NCBI RefSeq assembly: GCF_000764555.1
Contig: NZ_CP009574.1
Location: 496,001-560,000, forward strand
Length of the DNA stretch: 64,000 nt
Source of the DNA: Candidatus Francisella endociliophora
GTDB taxonomy: Bacteria; Pseudomonadota; Gammaproteobacteria; Francisellales; Francisellaceae
Direction of reading: 5' to 3'
In this document: piece after piece, positions 44,825 through 54,955 of the stretch
How the letters are laid out: the number at the start of each line of letters is the position of its first letter
Position numbering within the stretch: the first letter of the stretch is position 1
Program-made: the position numbers and the translations under genes
The notes under the pieces: model-generated
Seen by the model: the letters and a program-made list of their open reading frames with translations, nothing else
Told to the model about the DNA's origin: nothing
Databases searched by the model: none

Positions 44825-45786
44825 CTATGTCTCTTCAATACTTTTGTGAGCAATATTTTTACTATATTTACATACATAAAAAACTTACCTTTATTTGTAT
44901 TTGTTATATTTTTAAAAAGCTTATTTATTACATTACTAATTTTTTTTCTTTGCGCAAAAACAGCTTTATTAAAAACACAGCAACTACATGCTAAATAATA
45001 TTTATATAAAACTGATGCTTGATAAATATAAACAGCATCAGATAAACAAAAATCTTTTTCTATTAAAAATTTATTTTGTGAAACAAATATATCAATATAA
45101 GTATCGGATGTTTTAACAATATTTTTTATATTCTTAGCTGTCCCCATAATACTTGATTTTCTTTGGAAGTAAAAATACTTAATTGAACTATTTCTTACAA
45201 TCTTATTAGCTGATAAGAATAACTTATACATAACCTCTAAATCTTCAAAAATAATTCCTTCTCTAAATCTATTTTTCTTAAAAAAGAAGCTATTAAATAA
45301 TTTACCGCAAGCTGATGTTTCTAATTTATTTAAAATAAGTTTATTAACAGCTTCTTTTTGAGAGAATGTTTTAATTTTATTAGTATTAGGAATATCTTCT
45401 ACATTAGAATCATATACATTTTCAAATCCTACTATCGAAATATCGGCATTATTATCAATAATATTTTGATATAAAGTATTAATGTAATCTAGAGCAACCC
45501 AATCATCACTATCAATAAAGGTAATATATTTACCTTTATTGATTTCTAATCCTGCATTTCTGGCACTAGACAGTCCACCATTATTTTTATTTATTAAAAT
45601 AATGCGGCTATCTTTATCTATATATTGCTGACATATCTCTAACGAATTATCAGTAGATCCATCATTTACAAGTATAATTTCTAAATTTTTATATGTCTGA
45701 TTAATAACAGAATCCAAACATCTAACTAAATAGTTTTGAACATTATAAACTGGAATTATTACACTTATTAAAACTGATTCTTTCAT
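44821..45786 (-). CDS. Glycosyltransferase family 2
   Basis: 321 residues, GT-A fold. LISVIIPVYNVQNYLVRCLDSVINQTYKN at the start, then ILVNDGSTDNSLEIC, GGLSSARNAGLEINKGKYI and FIDSDDWV (DxD region near residue 95). The C-terminal 100 residues are basic and amphipathic, probably membrane-associated. Overlaps both neighbours by 4 nt, so it is co-translated with them. Confidence 0.88.
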   Translation of the reverse strand: MKESVLISVIIPVYNVQNYLVRCLDSVINQTYKNLEIILVNDGSTDNSLEICQQYIDKDSRIILINKNNGGLSSARNAGLEINKGKYITFIDSDDWVALDYINTLYQNIIDNNADISIVGFENVYDSNVEDIPNTNKIKTFSQKEAVNKLILNKLETSACGKLFNSFFFKKNRFREGIIFEDLEVMYKLFLSANKIVRNSSIKYFYFQRKSSIMGTAKNIKNIVKTSDTYIDIFVSQNKFLIEKDFCLSDAVYIYQASVLYKYYLACSCCVFNKAVFAQRKKISNVINKLFKNITNTNKGKFFMYVNIVKILLTKVLKRHR

Positions 45787-46841
45787 GATTTAATTTTATT
45801 CCTTTTAATCATATTCTTGAAATAAAATATTTTTCCTTCAAAAACATAATGAAGAAAACCTACCCAAAATCTTTTGTATACAATACAGTTTAATAGCTCT
45901 TTATATCGATTCTTTATTTTAAAATAAGATATTTTAAAAAACATTTTACAAAGTAACTTATTTAACTCTCTTAAGTCAAAAAAATCTCTTTGAGAGTACA
46001 ACTTGTTTACTTTATCAAAGTAAATAGCTACTTTCCTTATAGATATTAACTTAAGCAGATTCTCTTCAAAATTAATAGGTATATAATGTATAAAGCACTC
46101 TTCATTAGTTCTAAAGAAACTAGGGTCTATACTCTTAAGTAAGTCCGAAACTATTTGATTAAAGATTCTTCTTCTTTCGTTAATATTCTCAACCGCTTCA
46201 GCTTTTTGAGTTACACTATTATCATGGACTCTGTAGTATAGTAAAACTTTTTGTATATTACTAAACTCAGTATATTTATATAAATCGACCCACAACTTAT
46301 AATCTTCAATATTTTTATATTCATGGTTGTAGAAAATATTATTATTAATTAATACTTTTCTTCTTATAATCACTGATGGATGAGCAAAAGGTACATAATA
46401 TAAAAGGAGACTTTTTAATTTCTTGTCATTTTTTTGAGGTTTCCAAAAACATTCATTATAATCTTCTCCAATTTTTTTTATCCAAGTTCCACAAACTCCA
46501 ACTTTATGGTTCCTTTCCATAAACTCAACTTGCTCAGAAAACCTTTTTGGTAAACTAATATCATCAGCATCCATTCTCACAATATATTTACCTTTTGCAA
46601 GAATTACACCTTCATTTAAAGAAAAAACTAAACCCTTATTTTCCCTATCTATTAGAACAAACCTATCATCAATTTTTTGATATTTTTTTATTATATCTAA
46701 ACTCTTATCTGATGAACCATCATTTATAATGATAAATTCAAAATCTTTAAATGTCTGATTTAATACACTTTCAATCGCTTCACCAACATATTTCTCAGCA
46801 TTATAGACAGGCATAACTACAGATATTAACGGCTTATTCAT
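45783..46841 (-). CDS. Glycosyltransferase family 2
   Basis: 352 residues from the ATG at 46841, which overlaps the upstream fucosyltransferase stop as ATGA; the frame could open at 46865 but that adds eight unlikely residues. PLISVVMPVYNAEKYVGEAI, FIIINDGSSDKSLDII and ADDISLPKRFSEQVEFMERN mark the GT-A domain; GTWIKKIGEDYNECFWKP and FAHPSVIIRR complete it. The C terminus is basic and lacks a membrane helix. It transfers an unknown sugar. Confidence 0.87.
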   Translation of the reverse strand: MNKPLISVVMPVYNAEKYVGEAIESVLNQTFKDFEFIIINDGSSDKSLDIIKKYQKIDDRFVLIDRENKGLVFSLNEGVILAKGKYIVRMDADDISLPKRFSEQVEFMERNHKVGVCGTWIKKIGEDYNECFWKPQKNDKKLKSLLLYYVPFAHPSVIIRRKVLINNNIFYNHEYKNIEDYKLWVDLYKYTEFSNIQKVLLYYRVHDNSVTQKAEAVENINERRRIFNQIVSDLLKSIDPSFFRTNEECFIHYIPINFEENLLKLISIRKVAIYFDKVNKLYSQRDFFDLRELNKLLCKMFFKISYFKIKNRYKELLNCIVYKRFWVGFLHYVFEGKIFYFKNMIKRNKIKS

Positions 46842-47680
46842 ATTTTTATCCAACTCTCTGGGCATATATCACTTTGATTTATACTATCATCATTAAACCA
46901 TCTGTTGGGGGCTATAATGATCTTTTCACTATTTTGATTAAGCCAGGCACCCCACCAACTAAACGAGCTATTAGCAATAATGTTATGTTTACATATAGAC
47001 ATAATTTGCATATCTCTATAACTATCTGAGCCAGTATTAGTACAAATATAAGTTACGTCCTCAATATCTAAACACTGTTTACACCATTCAATATCATCTG
47101 AAAATACAAAAAAATGGGGGGATTCAACTCTTGATTTAATTATATCGATAGCGTTATTATAATAATCTAAATTACATATATCTCCATGAAGTGGATGATT
47201 AATGTAATCGCCTCTCCTTACATGAATAGAAACTAAACTTCTATTTTTATATTCCTCTAGTATTTTAGCATTTTTATCGTCTAATGTCTGAAATTTAAAT
47301 ATCTCTCTTATTTGTTTTTCTACACTTTTAAAATATTTTTCAGACTGCCAATACCCATCTAAATAACAATTATCTTTATTATAATATTTTTTATTAAACC
47401 CAAAGTCATCCTGAGAGAAATAGTTCTTATGATACTTAATAAATCTATTAAGAAACTTTGAGAACAAACTTCTAAAAAATTTTCTTTTACATCGACATAA
47501 AGAAATACTTTGTCTAATATTTTCAAAAACACGATCTAATTCAAATCCATTATGTTGTGTATAAGTTTCAAAGTCCCTAATATCTATACAACAATCTTTA
47601 TACTTTTGCTTTAAGCTCATATAAAAAGCATATTGAAACATTTGGTTTCCCAAACCGCCCTGTATTTTTACCACTTTCAT
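46838..47680 (-). CDS. GT11-family alpha-1,2-fucosyltransferase
   Basis: 280 residues. VVKIQGGLGNQMFQYAFYMS at the start and SIHVRRGDYINHPLHGDICN near residue 150 (the HxRRGDY motif) identify GT11, alpha-1,2-fucosyltransferases of the Helicobacter/E. coli O-antigen kind. IIANSSFSWWGAWLNQ and IIAPNRWF near the end are also characteristic. It would use GDP-fucose; gmd and fcl are not in this window, though manC supplies the GDP-mannose precursor. GT11 transferases can also use other donors less commonly. Confidence 0.86.
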   Translation of the reverse strand: MKVVKIQGGLGNQMFQYAFYMSLKQKYKDCCIDIRDFETYTQHNGFELDRVFENIRQSISLCRCKRKFFRSLFSKFLNRFIKYHKNYFSQDDFGFNKKYYNKDNCYLDGYWQSEKYFKSVEKQIREIFKFQTLDDKNAKILEEYKNRSLVSIHVRRGDYINHPLHGDICNLDYYNNAIDIIKSRVESPHFFVFSDDIEWCKQCLDIEDVTYICTNTGSDSYRDMQIMSICKHNIIANSSFSWWGAWLNQNSEKIIIAPNRWFNDDSINQSDICPESWIKI

Positions 47681-47700
47681 ACACTACTTAGCCTCAATAA

Positions 47701-49221
47701 TCAAACATCTTTAACCCTTAAAAGATAATAATATATATTTGAAATAGATTTTCTATGAAAAAAAATATTAAGTAGTAGTACGAGAACACAAGCTAATAAC
47801 TTACTAATTAACGTTAAATCACTAGTATTTATAAAGTAAATACCAATTAGTATAAATAATATAACCACTATTTTTTTAATAAAAAAAATATATTCAAAAC
47901 TGACTTCTTTTTTATATTTTGACTGAACCAAATATAAAGACCAGAATACTGTAACCACCCCATTAGCTATACAACTACCTAAAAACACTCCTGTGATACC
48001 TATCTCTTTAGTTAAACATATTGAAAGAGGCAAGTTTAGAATAGCTTCGCATAATGTCATTCTAAAGATACTCTTTGCCTCTCCCATAGCAACTAAAATT
48101 GAATATGGAACCAAGCTAATCATCAAAAACATAAAATATGATGACATCGCTAAAATAGCTAAATCCCCAGAATATATATTTAATGAACCAATCCATATAT
48201 TTATTATATCCTTACCAAACAAGCAAACTACAATTGAAAAAGATACACCTATAAAAGTTAAAATAGATACCATATCTATTGTTAATATTTTTAAAAGACT
48301 TTTATTTTTATTTTTTATAATTAACTGAGGATATAATGGATTAACCACATTCATAATTTGAGATATCAAAGTTAATCCTAAACCTAAGAATGTAGCTAAA
48401 ATAGAATATTTAGTTACCGAATCCAAACCTAACATATGGGAAATCACCAACGCATCTGTACTCATGATAATAACGCCTGCCAAACCATTAAACCAAAAAT
48501 ATGATCCAGAAACTAATATATGTTTATATGTTGCAGCATCAAAACCACTATGCTTTTTTGCACAGCTATTTAATTCCTTAGTCAAATCATGTTTTTGTTT
48601 GTTAATAAATTTATAAAATATAACCACATAAAGAACACCTGTGAAGATTAAGATTACCCCTGTAAATAGCGCGTAATTAATTAAGCCATATCCCATTATT
48701 ATAACTAATATAATAATTAATAAATTACCAATATTCCTAAAAACATCCAGTATCTTAACAACATATGAGAGATTGGAGAAAATAAGAACTTGATTAAACA
48801 ATGAAAAAGGTAAAAATATTATAAAAGCTAATATATTAATAAAAATAAACCATCTTGCTATTGTTAAAATATTGTTTGGTATATCCCCTACTATTCTAAC
48901 TGCATTAGGATAAAATATTGATATTGTAACTAATACAAAGACAAGTATTAAACTAAAGAATATCATTATAAAACTACCTTTTTTAATAAGTAGTATCTTT
49001 CGAGGTATATCATCTAATTTAGCATACATTGTAGCTACAGCCCAAGGAATACCAAAATTTGCTAATGTTAGATAGGATATAATAGATGTAACAATAGAAA
49101 AAAGTCCATATTGTTCTGTACCGAAATAGTTTAATGATAATCTTGTTACAACAATCACTACAAAAATTTGTATAATAACTGCTAAATAACTATAAGTAAT
49201 ATTCTTCTTAAGATTATACAT
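47701..49221 (-). CDS. Wzx-type polysaccharide flippase (MOP superfamily)
   Basis: 506 residues with about fourteen transmembrane helices from N to C terminus; the N-terminal NITYSYLAVIIQIFVVIVVT and RLSLNYFGTEQYGLFSIVTS are typical of Wzx/PST flippases that move undecaprenyl-linked repeat units to the periplasm. It replaces the ABC exporter function whose gene is broken at 50115-50665. No Wzy polymerase is obvious in the window, so the exported oligosaccharide may be used as a single unit or polymerised by a protein encoded elsewhere. Confidence 0.85.
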   Translation of the reverse strand: MYNLKKNITYSYLAVIIQIFVVIVVTRLSLNYFGTEQYGLFSIVTSIISYLTLANFGIPWAVATMYAKLDDIPRKILLIKKGSFIMIFFSLILVFVLVTISIFYPNAVRIVGDIPNNILTIARWFIFINILAFIIFLPFSLFNQVLIFSNLSYVVKILDVFRNIGNLLIIILVIIMGYGLINYALFTGVILIFTGVLYVVIFYKFINKQKHDLTKELNSCAKKHSGFDAATYKHILVSGSYFWFNGLAGVIIMSTDALVISHMLGLDSVTKYSILATFLGLGLTLISQIMNVVNPLYPQLIIKNKNKSLLKILTIDMVSILTFIGVSFSIVVCLFGKDIINIWIGSLNIYSGDLAILAMSSYFMFLMISLVPYSILVAMGEAKSIFRMTLCEAILNLPLSICLTKEIGITGVFLGSCIANGVVTVFWSLYLVQSKYKKEVSFEYIFFIKKIVVILFILIGIYFINTSDLTLISKLLACVLVLLLNIFFHRKSISNIYYYLLRVKDV

Positions 49222-49363
49222 TTTTACAAATCTTTAACCACCTGTGTTTATATTTATTACTTCCGTACTTCAAAAAAAATATTTGTTGACTATACTCTGA
49301 CAATATACAAATATTGCACAATACTAACTATATAAATATTTCCCAAATAAACCATTTTAACAT

Positions 49364-50113
49364 TTATCTTTTAATATAATTTAAAAATATCCGTTTATAA
49401 GGTAAATATTTAAAGTCTTTCCAAGTTATATATTTACACATAACTTTAAATGCTTCTCTTGTCTGTATTTTCTCTAATCTATAGCTAATATTATTACTAA
49501 ACTTATTAATTGTTGCTGGATATTCTACATAGGTAAAATTTGAGAACTTTTCAACAATTCTAAAATATATCTCATAGTCCATGCTGTATTTATTACTTAT
49601 ATCATATTTCATTTCATTAAAAACTCTTTTATCAAAGAATATATTCTGTAACCCAACTAAAGTACCATATCTAATAAGATTAATTCTATTAAAAGCAACA
49701 TTAGGACATTTTCTTAATTGAACTATATTTTTATCGATATAGTAAGTATATGAATCAAAATAAATAGCATCAAAATCAATCATAAACTTATAGTTATTTA
49801 TTTCAAATAATGTTTTAGTATTTAATAAGTCATCACTACCCAAATATCCTATTATATTACCACTTACATTCTCTAGCCCTATATTAATTGCATCCGATAT
49901 TCCTTTATCGTTAACTTTAATCCATTTAATAAATTCATATTCTTTAACATATTCTTTAATTATCTTATGTGAACTATCGCTTGATTTTCCATCAACAATA
50001 ATTAGTTCCTTATTAAAATATTGATTTCTTACAAAAGATAATATAGAACTTCTAATAGTTTTTTCACCATTAAAGTTCGGCATTATTAAAGAAATTTTAA
50101 CTTGATGATTCAA
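49364..50113 (-). CDS. Glycosyltransferase family 2 (WcaA/colanic-type)
   Basis: 249 residues. KISLIMPNFNGEKTIRSSIL, LIIVDGKSSDSSHKIIKEYV and IGYLGSDDLLN (DxD-like) mark the GT-A domain. It resembles the short GT2 enzymes of capsule loci. A 142-bp AT-rich gap separates it from the flippase gene, and it follows the ABC-transporter remnant by 1 nt. Confidence 0.84.
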   Translation of the reverse strand: MNHQVKISLIMPNFNGEKTIRSSILSFVRNQYFNKELIIVDGKSSDSSHKIIKEYVKEYEFIKWIKVNDKGISDAINIGLENVSGNIIGYLGSDDLLNTKTLFEINNYKFMIDFDAIYFDSYTYYIDKNIVQLRKCPNVAFNRINLIRYGTLVGLQNIFFDKRVFNEMKYDISNKYSMDYEIYFRIVEKFSNFTYVEYPATINKFSNNISYRLEKIQTREAFKVMCKYITWKDFKYLPYKRIFLNYIKR

Positions 50114-50114
50114 A

Positions 50115-50665
50115 CTATTTTAAACTCCTTACTAAGTATCTGATCATTTTCCAGAAAAACCTGGCTATTCCATTATCAATAAAAAAGTCATTCTCATGTA
50201 AATAATCAACATTACTTAATTCATTATGTATCTCATGATCAAAACACTCTAATACTCCATTTCTTATAAAATTACCAGTAAATATAAGTCTAATTCTATT
50301 TAGATGAGTCTCATAACTCATTAAAATATATAGCTTAAAAAGTTTTTTTGAATACTAAGAACTATAGAATTCAAAAATTTAGTCTGGAACCAAAATAAAA
50401 TAACTCCAATTATATTTTTTACCCAAAATGCCAAGATTAACAAAACTATACTTATAAGGACTATTTGAAAATGGCCAAAACCACTTAAAAAACCTATATT
50501 ATCAAACCGATTTGGATTAACTAGCACACTCACAAAAGGAATAACAGCTCCGACACCTAACATAGAAGATGTAGAACCTAGAAATAATAAAACAAGGTAT
50601 AAAAAAAACTTTTTTTTCTGAGTGGTTTCTAAAATACCGAAGAAATATTTAAAAAATTGTTTCAC
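50115..50665 (-). pseudogene. Degraded ABC-exporter gene (N-terminal membrane part only)
   Basis: The first 114 codons (50665-50321) encode KFFLYLVLLFLGSTSSMLGVGAVIPFVSVL and two to three helices typical of the first part of an ABC exporter membrane domain, then stop. The next frame begins one base later and reads MSYETHLNRIRLIFTGNFIR, which continues the expected ABC-exporter helix (FLSYIF followed by SYEtHLNR); adding one T to the T-run at the junction would join them. After about 20 residues the sequence no longer resembles an ABC protein, and no ATPase domain remains. A frameshift plus a deletion/replacement is the simplest reading. The upstream GT4 stop overlaps its start by 4 nt. Confidence 0.68.
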
Positions 50666-51780
50666 TTAACACCGCTCTCTATAACTTCATCATAAACTGA
50701 TTTATAACTTTCAACCATTTTATCTAGATCAAATATATCATCAAATCTAGATCTAGCATTTTTACCATATTCTTGAGCCTTTTGTTCATCTTGCCAAAGT
50801 TCTTTGAGATTTTTAGCTAAATCTTGACTATCATTTGGCTTAGCTACTAATCCAGTTTGCTTATCAATATTTACAAAAGTTGTACCTGTACCAATTTCAC
50901 AGGTTATCATTGGTTTAGCAAATATACTTGCCTCAAGTAAAACCAGTCCAAAAGCTTCTGTTCGCACATTTGATGGTAGTACTAAAGCATAGCTTAGTTT
51001 CAACAAAGATAGCTTATCTTTATCATCTAATGCTCCAACAAATTTTATATTTTGTAAGTTATTTTGCTTAGCCTTCTGTTCAAGATACTCCCTTTGATTT
51101 CCATCACCAACTATAACTAATGGATAATCTTGCTCTTTCATAGCATCAATCAAGACATCCAACCCCTTGTAATATCTTAGACCGCCAATATAGATGAAGA
51201 ATTTTTCAAAGCCTATAGTTTTTTTCCAACTTTGATAATTCTTCTCATCAATTTCATAGTCTTTTTCATTTAAACTCATAGGAATTACTTTTTTGGGAGC
51301 TTGTATTTCTTTTAGGGCTTCACTACTCTCAAGGTAATTCGGCGATGTTGGCAAGATAACTTCTGCTCCATTAAGAAACTTTTTCATTAATGGCTTATAC
51401 AGCATCATCAATTTTTTTTGTTTTATAATATCTGAATGATAAGTAATTATATAAGGCTTTTTAGGTTTACAAATCATATGTAGCAAATCAGCAAAAGGAT
51501 ACGGAAAATGATAGTGAATTATATCAATTTGCTTACTTAACTCTCTAAATGTTTTAATAGCCGAAAATGAAAAAGTAGTCGAAGCCATATTTAAATTAGT
51601 GTTAGCAAAATGTAATGTATAAAAATCCTTTTTTATAGTCTCATTTTTCTTACCCATCGCTAGTATGTGTATTTCAGCATCATACTTTTTAGCCATAGCA
51701 ATAGACAATTCATGTATAAACTTCTCTATACCTCCATATGTATATGGATAAAATGATTTAAACACATGCAATATTTTCAT
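50662..51780 (-). CDS. Glycosyltransferase family 4
   Basis: 372 residues, GT-B fold. ILHVFKSFYPYTYGGIEKFI at the start, YHFPYPFADLLHMICKPKKP in the first domain and IYIGGLRYYKGLDVLIDAMK, FVGALDDKDKLSLLKLSYAL and VLPSNVRTEAFGLVLLEASI (EX7E) in the second. This is the mannosyl/GlcNAc-type GT4 pattern. It starts 3 nt after galE and probably adds the second sugar to the undecaprenyl-linked primer. It ends in the overlap with the ABC remnant. Confidence 0.88.
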   Translation of the reverse strand: MKILHVFKSFYPYTYGGIEKFIHELSIAMAKKYDAEIHILAMGKKNETIKKDFYTLHFANTNLNMASTTFSFSAIKTFRELSKQIDIIHYHFPYPFADLLHMICKPKKPYIITYHSDIIKQKKLMMLYKPLMKKFLNGAEVILPTSPNYLESSEALKEIQAPKKVIPMSLNEKDYEIDEKNYQSWKKTIGFEKFFIYIGGLRYYKGLDVLIDAMKEQDYPLVIVGDGNQREYLEQKAKQNNLQNIKFVGALDDKDKLSLLKLSYALVLPSNVRTEAFGLVLLEASIFAKPMITCEIGTGTTFVNIDKQTGLVAKPNDSQDLAKNLKELWQDEQKAQEYGKNARSRFDDIFDLDKMVESYKSVYDEVIESGVK

Positions 51781-51783
51781 TTT

Positions 51784-52803
51784 CTAAACATCATTCTCTT
51801 TTGCAAAATCTTGCCATCTAACAATATCTTGGCAAATATCATCTATAGATTTCTTAGTTTCAAAACCAAGTTCTTTCTTAGCTTTAGAGACATCTGCAAA
51901 ACTTGCAGTAATATCACCTGCTCGCCTATTTACTATTTGATATGGTATTTCTTTACCTAATGCTTTTTCATAAGCTTTAACAAGCTCTAATACAGAGTAT
52001 CCCTTTCCAGAGCCAAGATTATATGCTCTCCACGCAGGTTTATCTTCGACCAGCTTTTCTAATGCTAGTATGTGTCCTATCGCCAAATCTACCACATGAA
52101 TATAATCTCTCACACCAGTACCATCTCTAGTCTCATAATCACCACCAAAAATACTAAGTTTAACTAACTTACCAGCGCCAACCTGACCTATATATGGCAT
52201 AAGATTATTAGGTATACCTTGAGGATCTTCTCCAATCATACTACTCTTATGAGCACCTACTGGGTTAAAATATCTTAGACAAGTAATATTAAACCTACTA
52301 TTAGCATTCTGAAGATCTTTCAAGATTTCTTCTAACATTAATTTTGTAGCACCATAAGGATTTGTCGTACTAAGAGGCATATCCTCTGTAAATGGAGGTT
52401 CATTATTCATCCCATAAACAGTCGCTGATGAGCTAAAAACAAAATCATAAACCTTATAATATTGCATCAACTCAAGTAAATTTATAGTTCCTTGAATATT
52501 ATTATGATAATACTCTAAAGGTTTCTCTACACTCTCACCAACGGCTTTAAATCCAGCAAAATGTATTACTGCATCAATTTTGTGCTTTTGAAAAATGCTC
52601 TCTAGTTTAAACTTATCCAAAAGATCTATCTCATAAAAATCAAAATCTTTACCTGTGATTGTTTTAATTCTATCTACTACAGATAGTTTACTATTCGATA
52701 AATTATCCACCACTACGACTTGGTAACCTTTCTCAAGAAGCTCTACAACCGTATGGCTACCTATATAACCGGTTCCACCTGTTACTAATACTTTTTTACT
52801 CAT
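51784..52803 (-). CDS. galE: UDP-glucose 4-epimerase
   Basis: Interconverts UDP-Glc/Gal (and possibly the N-acetyl forms). 339 residues. KVLVTGGTGYIGSHTVVELL near residue 4 (NAD-binding), AVIHFAGFKAVGESV, the SSATVYG triad Ser, and YGATKLMLEEIL (YxxxK near residue 148) are all present. RAYNLGSGKGYSVLEL and KRAGDI-like VNRRAGDITASFADVSKAKKEL end the protein. It overlaps the upstream sugar-transferase gene by 8 nt. Confidence 0.95.
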   Translation of the reverse strand: MSKKVLVTGGTGYIGSHTVVELLEKGYQVVVVDNLSNSKLSVVDRIKTITGKDFDFYEIDLLDKFKLESIFQKHKIDAVIHFAGFKAVGESVEKPLEYYHNNIQGTINLLELMQYYKVYDFVFSSSATVYGMNNEPPFTEDMPLSTTNPYGATKLMLEEILKDLQNANSRFNITCLRYFNPVGAHKSSMIGEDPQGIPNNLMPYIGQVGAGKLVKLSIFGGDYETRDGTGVRDYIHVVDLAIGHILALEKLVEDKPAWRAYNLGSGKGYSVLELVKAYEKALGKEIPYQIVNRRAGDITASFADVSKAKKELGFETKKSIDDICQDIVRWQDFAKENDV

Positions 52804-54190
52804 AACTATATTCTATATAATTTGCATCTATATGATTTACGATTTTAGTATCCATAGTCTCTTTCTTAGGTAAAAATAGATCTAGAATTTTCATGAAAAT
52901 AACCCTAACTGTTTCTATAATAATTAACAAATCAAAAACAAAACTCCATCTTCTTATATATACAAGATCAAGTTTTAATTTATTCTCCGGCAAAGTTGAA
53001 TAATTTGTCAAAACTTGTGCATAGCCTGTAATTCCTGCCTTAACCTTTGTTCTATATAAAAATTCTGGAAGCTCTTTAGCAAACTCCATTATTAACTCTT
53101 GTCTCTCTGGCCTTGGCCCTACTATCGACATATCACCCTTAATTACATTAAAAAACTGTGGTAACTCATCTAACCATATCGGTCTAATTACCTTACCAAC
53201 TTTAGTGACTCTATTATCATCTTTACTTGCCCATACAGCACCAGTTTGAGACTCTGCATTAACCTTCATACTACGAAATTTTATCAGCTTAAATTTTTTA
53301 CCATCTTTTGTCATCCTTTCTTGAATAAAAAATGGCGAATTCTTATCTTCTAAGTATATAGCCAATCCAACCAGTAGCATAATTGGGAATGTTAATATAA
53401 TAATTATCACACTAAAAATTACATCAAATACTCTCTTGATTGCTTGAGCTTCAAATGATAATCCAAAGTTTTTGATACCCATTGCAAGGCTATCACCAAG
53501 AGGCACTAACACAGCACCCCAAACTGATATTTCATATTTCCTTGGTATAAGTACAACTTCTAAATTATATTTACTAATCAAAGATAATGCTTCTGAGCTT
53601 AGATTCTTTAAAGCATTATCGGATATAAATACTTTTGTGTATTTATTCAAAATTTCAGATAGTTCAATACCATTAACGTCTACACAAAAATATCCACAAA
53701 CCTTTTCACTCGGCAGTTTTACAAATTGTGCTTTTTCAAAAAGCCAGTTTTGTTCCTTCTCTAGCCCTATCACCAATATATTATTATTTATAGCTGCTCT
53801 AATTAATGATCTAAAAAAGACTCTTGTTAAAGATAGTAGTAACAACTGTAGTAAGAATCCAATAATAATAAGACTTCTTGGAAATGAGAAACCTCTCAAG
53901 AAAAACGCCAATGTTGTAATAAACATTGCAATAGCTAATGTACAAAGCAGAACTTTAAGAATATTTCTCGATTTAGAAGTTTTCTCACCATTTGTATACT
54001 CTGAAACTAATAATATAATTAATGTTGTTACAACAATAAAAAGTGCAAGAAAATTAAAACTTTTAAAATTTGAAATATCATAATCAAACAGATGTAACGG
54101 TATAGAATAACTTAACAGTACTATTAAAATAGATATTATTAATTCTAAAACTTTTAAAGTTGCTAATCTATTATACTTTTGCAAGCTCAT
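52796..54190 (-). CDS. Undecaprenyl-phosphate sugar phosphotransferase (WbaP/WcaJ type)
   Basis: 464 residues. Four N-terminal transmembrane helices, a central Rossmann-like domain, then the catalytic phosphoglycosyltransferase domain: [40 protein letters not shown], the Asp/Glu pair in [20 protein letters not shown] and PRPERQEL. This membrane enzyme starts glycan assembly by moving a sugar-1-phosphate to undecaprenyl phosphate. It overlaps rpe by 20 nt and galE by 8 nt, so it is co-translated with both. Confidence 0.92.
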   Translation of the reverse strand: MSLQKYNRLATLKVLELIISILIVLLSYSIPLHLFDYDISNFKSFNFLALFIVVTTLIILLVSEYTNGEKTSKSRNILKVLLCTLAIAMFITTLAFFLRGFSFPRSLIIIGFLLQLLLLSLTRVFFRSLIRAAINNNILVIGLEKEQNWLFEKAQFVKLPSEKVCGYFCVDVNGIELSEILNKYTKVFISDNALKNLSSEALSLISKYNLEVVLIPRKYEISVWGAVLVPLGDSLAMGIKNFGLSFEAQAIKRVFDVIFSVIIIILTFPIMLLVGLAIYLEDKNSPFFIQERMTKDGKKFKLIKFRSMKVNAESQTGAVWASKDDNRVTKVGKVIRPIWLDELPQFFNVIKGDMSIVGPRPERQELIMEFAKELPEFLYRTKVKAGITGYAQVLTNYSTLPENKLKLDLVYIRRWSFVFDLLIIIETVRVIFMKILDLFLPKKETMDTKIVNHIDANYIEYSYE

Positions 54191-54839
54191 CCCTCATATT
54201 ACCAATAGTTTGCTTATAACTATCAGAATTAAAAATTGCAGATCCAGCTACAAAAGCATTTACACCACTATCAGCAATTTCAGCAATATTATTAGGATTA
54301 ACACCACCATCAATTTCAAGTAAGATATCTCTATCTGTAGCTTTTATCCATTGTGAAACTTCTTTTGCCTTTATTAACATCTCAGGAATAAATTTCTGTC
54401 CCCCAAAACCAGGATTTACAGACATTAAAAGTACTCGATCTATATGCTTCTCAACATATTTCAAGCAATCTATATTTGTAGCTGGATTTAACGCTAAACC
54501 TGCATCTATACCAAAAGATTTAATCAGCTGTAAACTTCTATCTATATGCTCACTCGCCTCTGGGTGAAAAACTATACTAGTTGCACCAGCTTTCGCAAAA
54601 CTCTCTATAAGATTATCAACTGGCTTAACCATTAAATGTACATCCATACCAACAGTTATGCCATAATCTCTAAGAGCTTTAAGAACCATAGGGCCAAAAG
54701 TTAAGTTCGGTACATAATGATTATCCATAACATCAAAATGAATATTATCAGCACCTGCTGCTAATACATCTTTAACGTCATCTCCTAGCCTTGCTAAATC
54801 AGCAGATAAAATTGAGGGGTTTATTTGAAATTGTTTCAT
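54171..54839 (-). CDS. rpe: Ribulose-phosphate 3-epimerase
   Basis: 222 residues, TIM barrel. [73 protein letters not shown] and [20 protein letters not shown] are the five family motifs with the metal His/Asp residues. It belongs to the pentose phosphate pathway, yet it heads the glycan operon, possibly for precursor supply. Divergent from kdsD (116 nt between starts). Confidence 0.95.
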   Translation of the reverse strand: MKQFQINPSILSADLARLGDDVKDVLAAGADNIHFDVMDNHYVPNLTFGPMVLKALRDYGITVGMDVHLMVKPVDNLIESFAKAGATSIVFHPEASEHIDRSLQLIKSFGIDAGLALNPATNIDCLKYVEKHIDRVLLMSVNPGFGGQKFIPEMLIKAKEVSQWIKATDRDILLEIDGGVNPNNIAEIADSGVNAFVAGSAIFNSDSYKQTIGNMRDELAKV

Positions 54840-54955
54840 AGCTCTCTAAATCTCATAAAATAATTAAATTTAATTTTAGCATAATGACACAAAATATTTG
54901 AGCTAGCAGATAACAAAAACTATAATAATTGTGTTTGTATAACTTTTTATAATTA

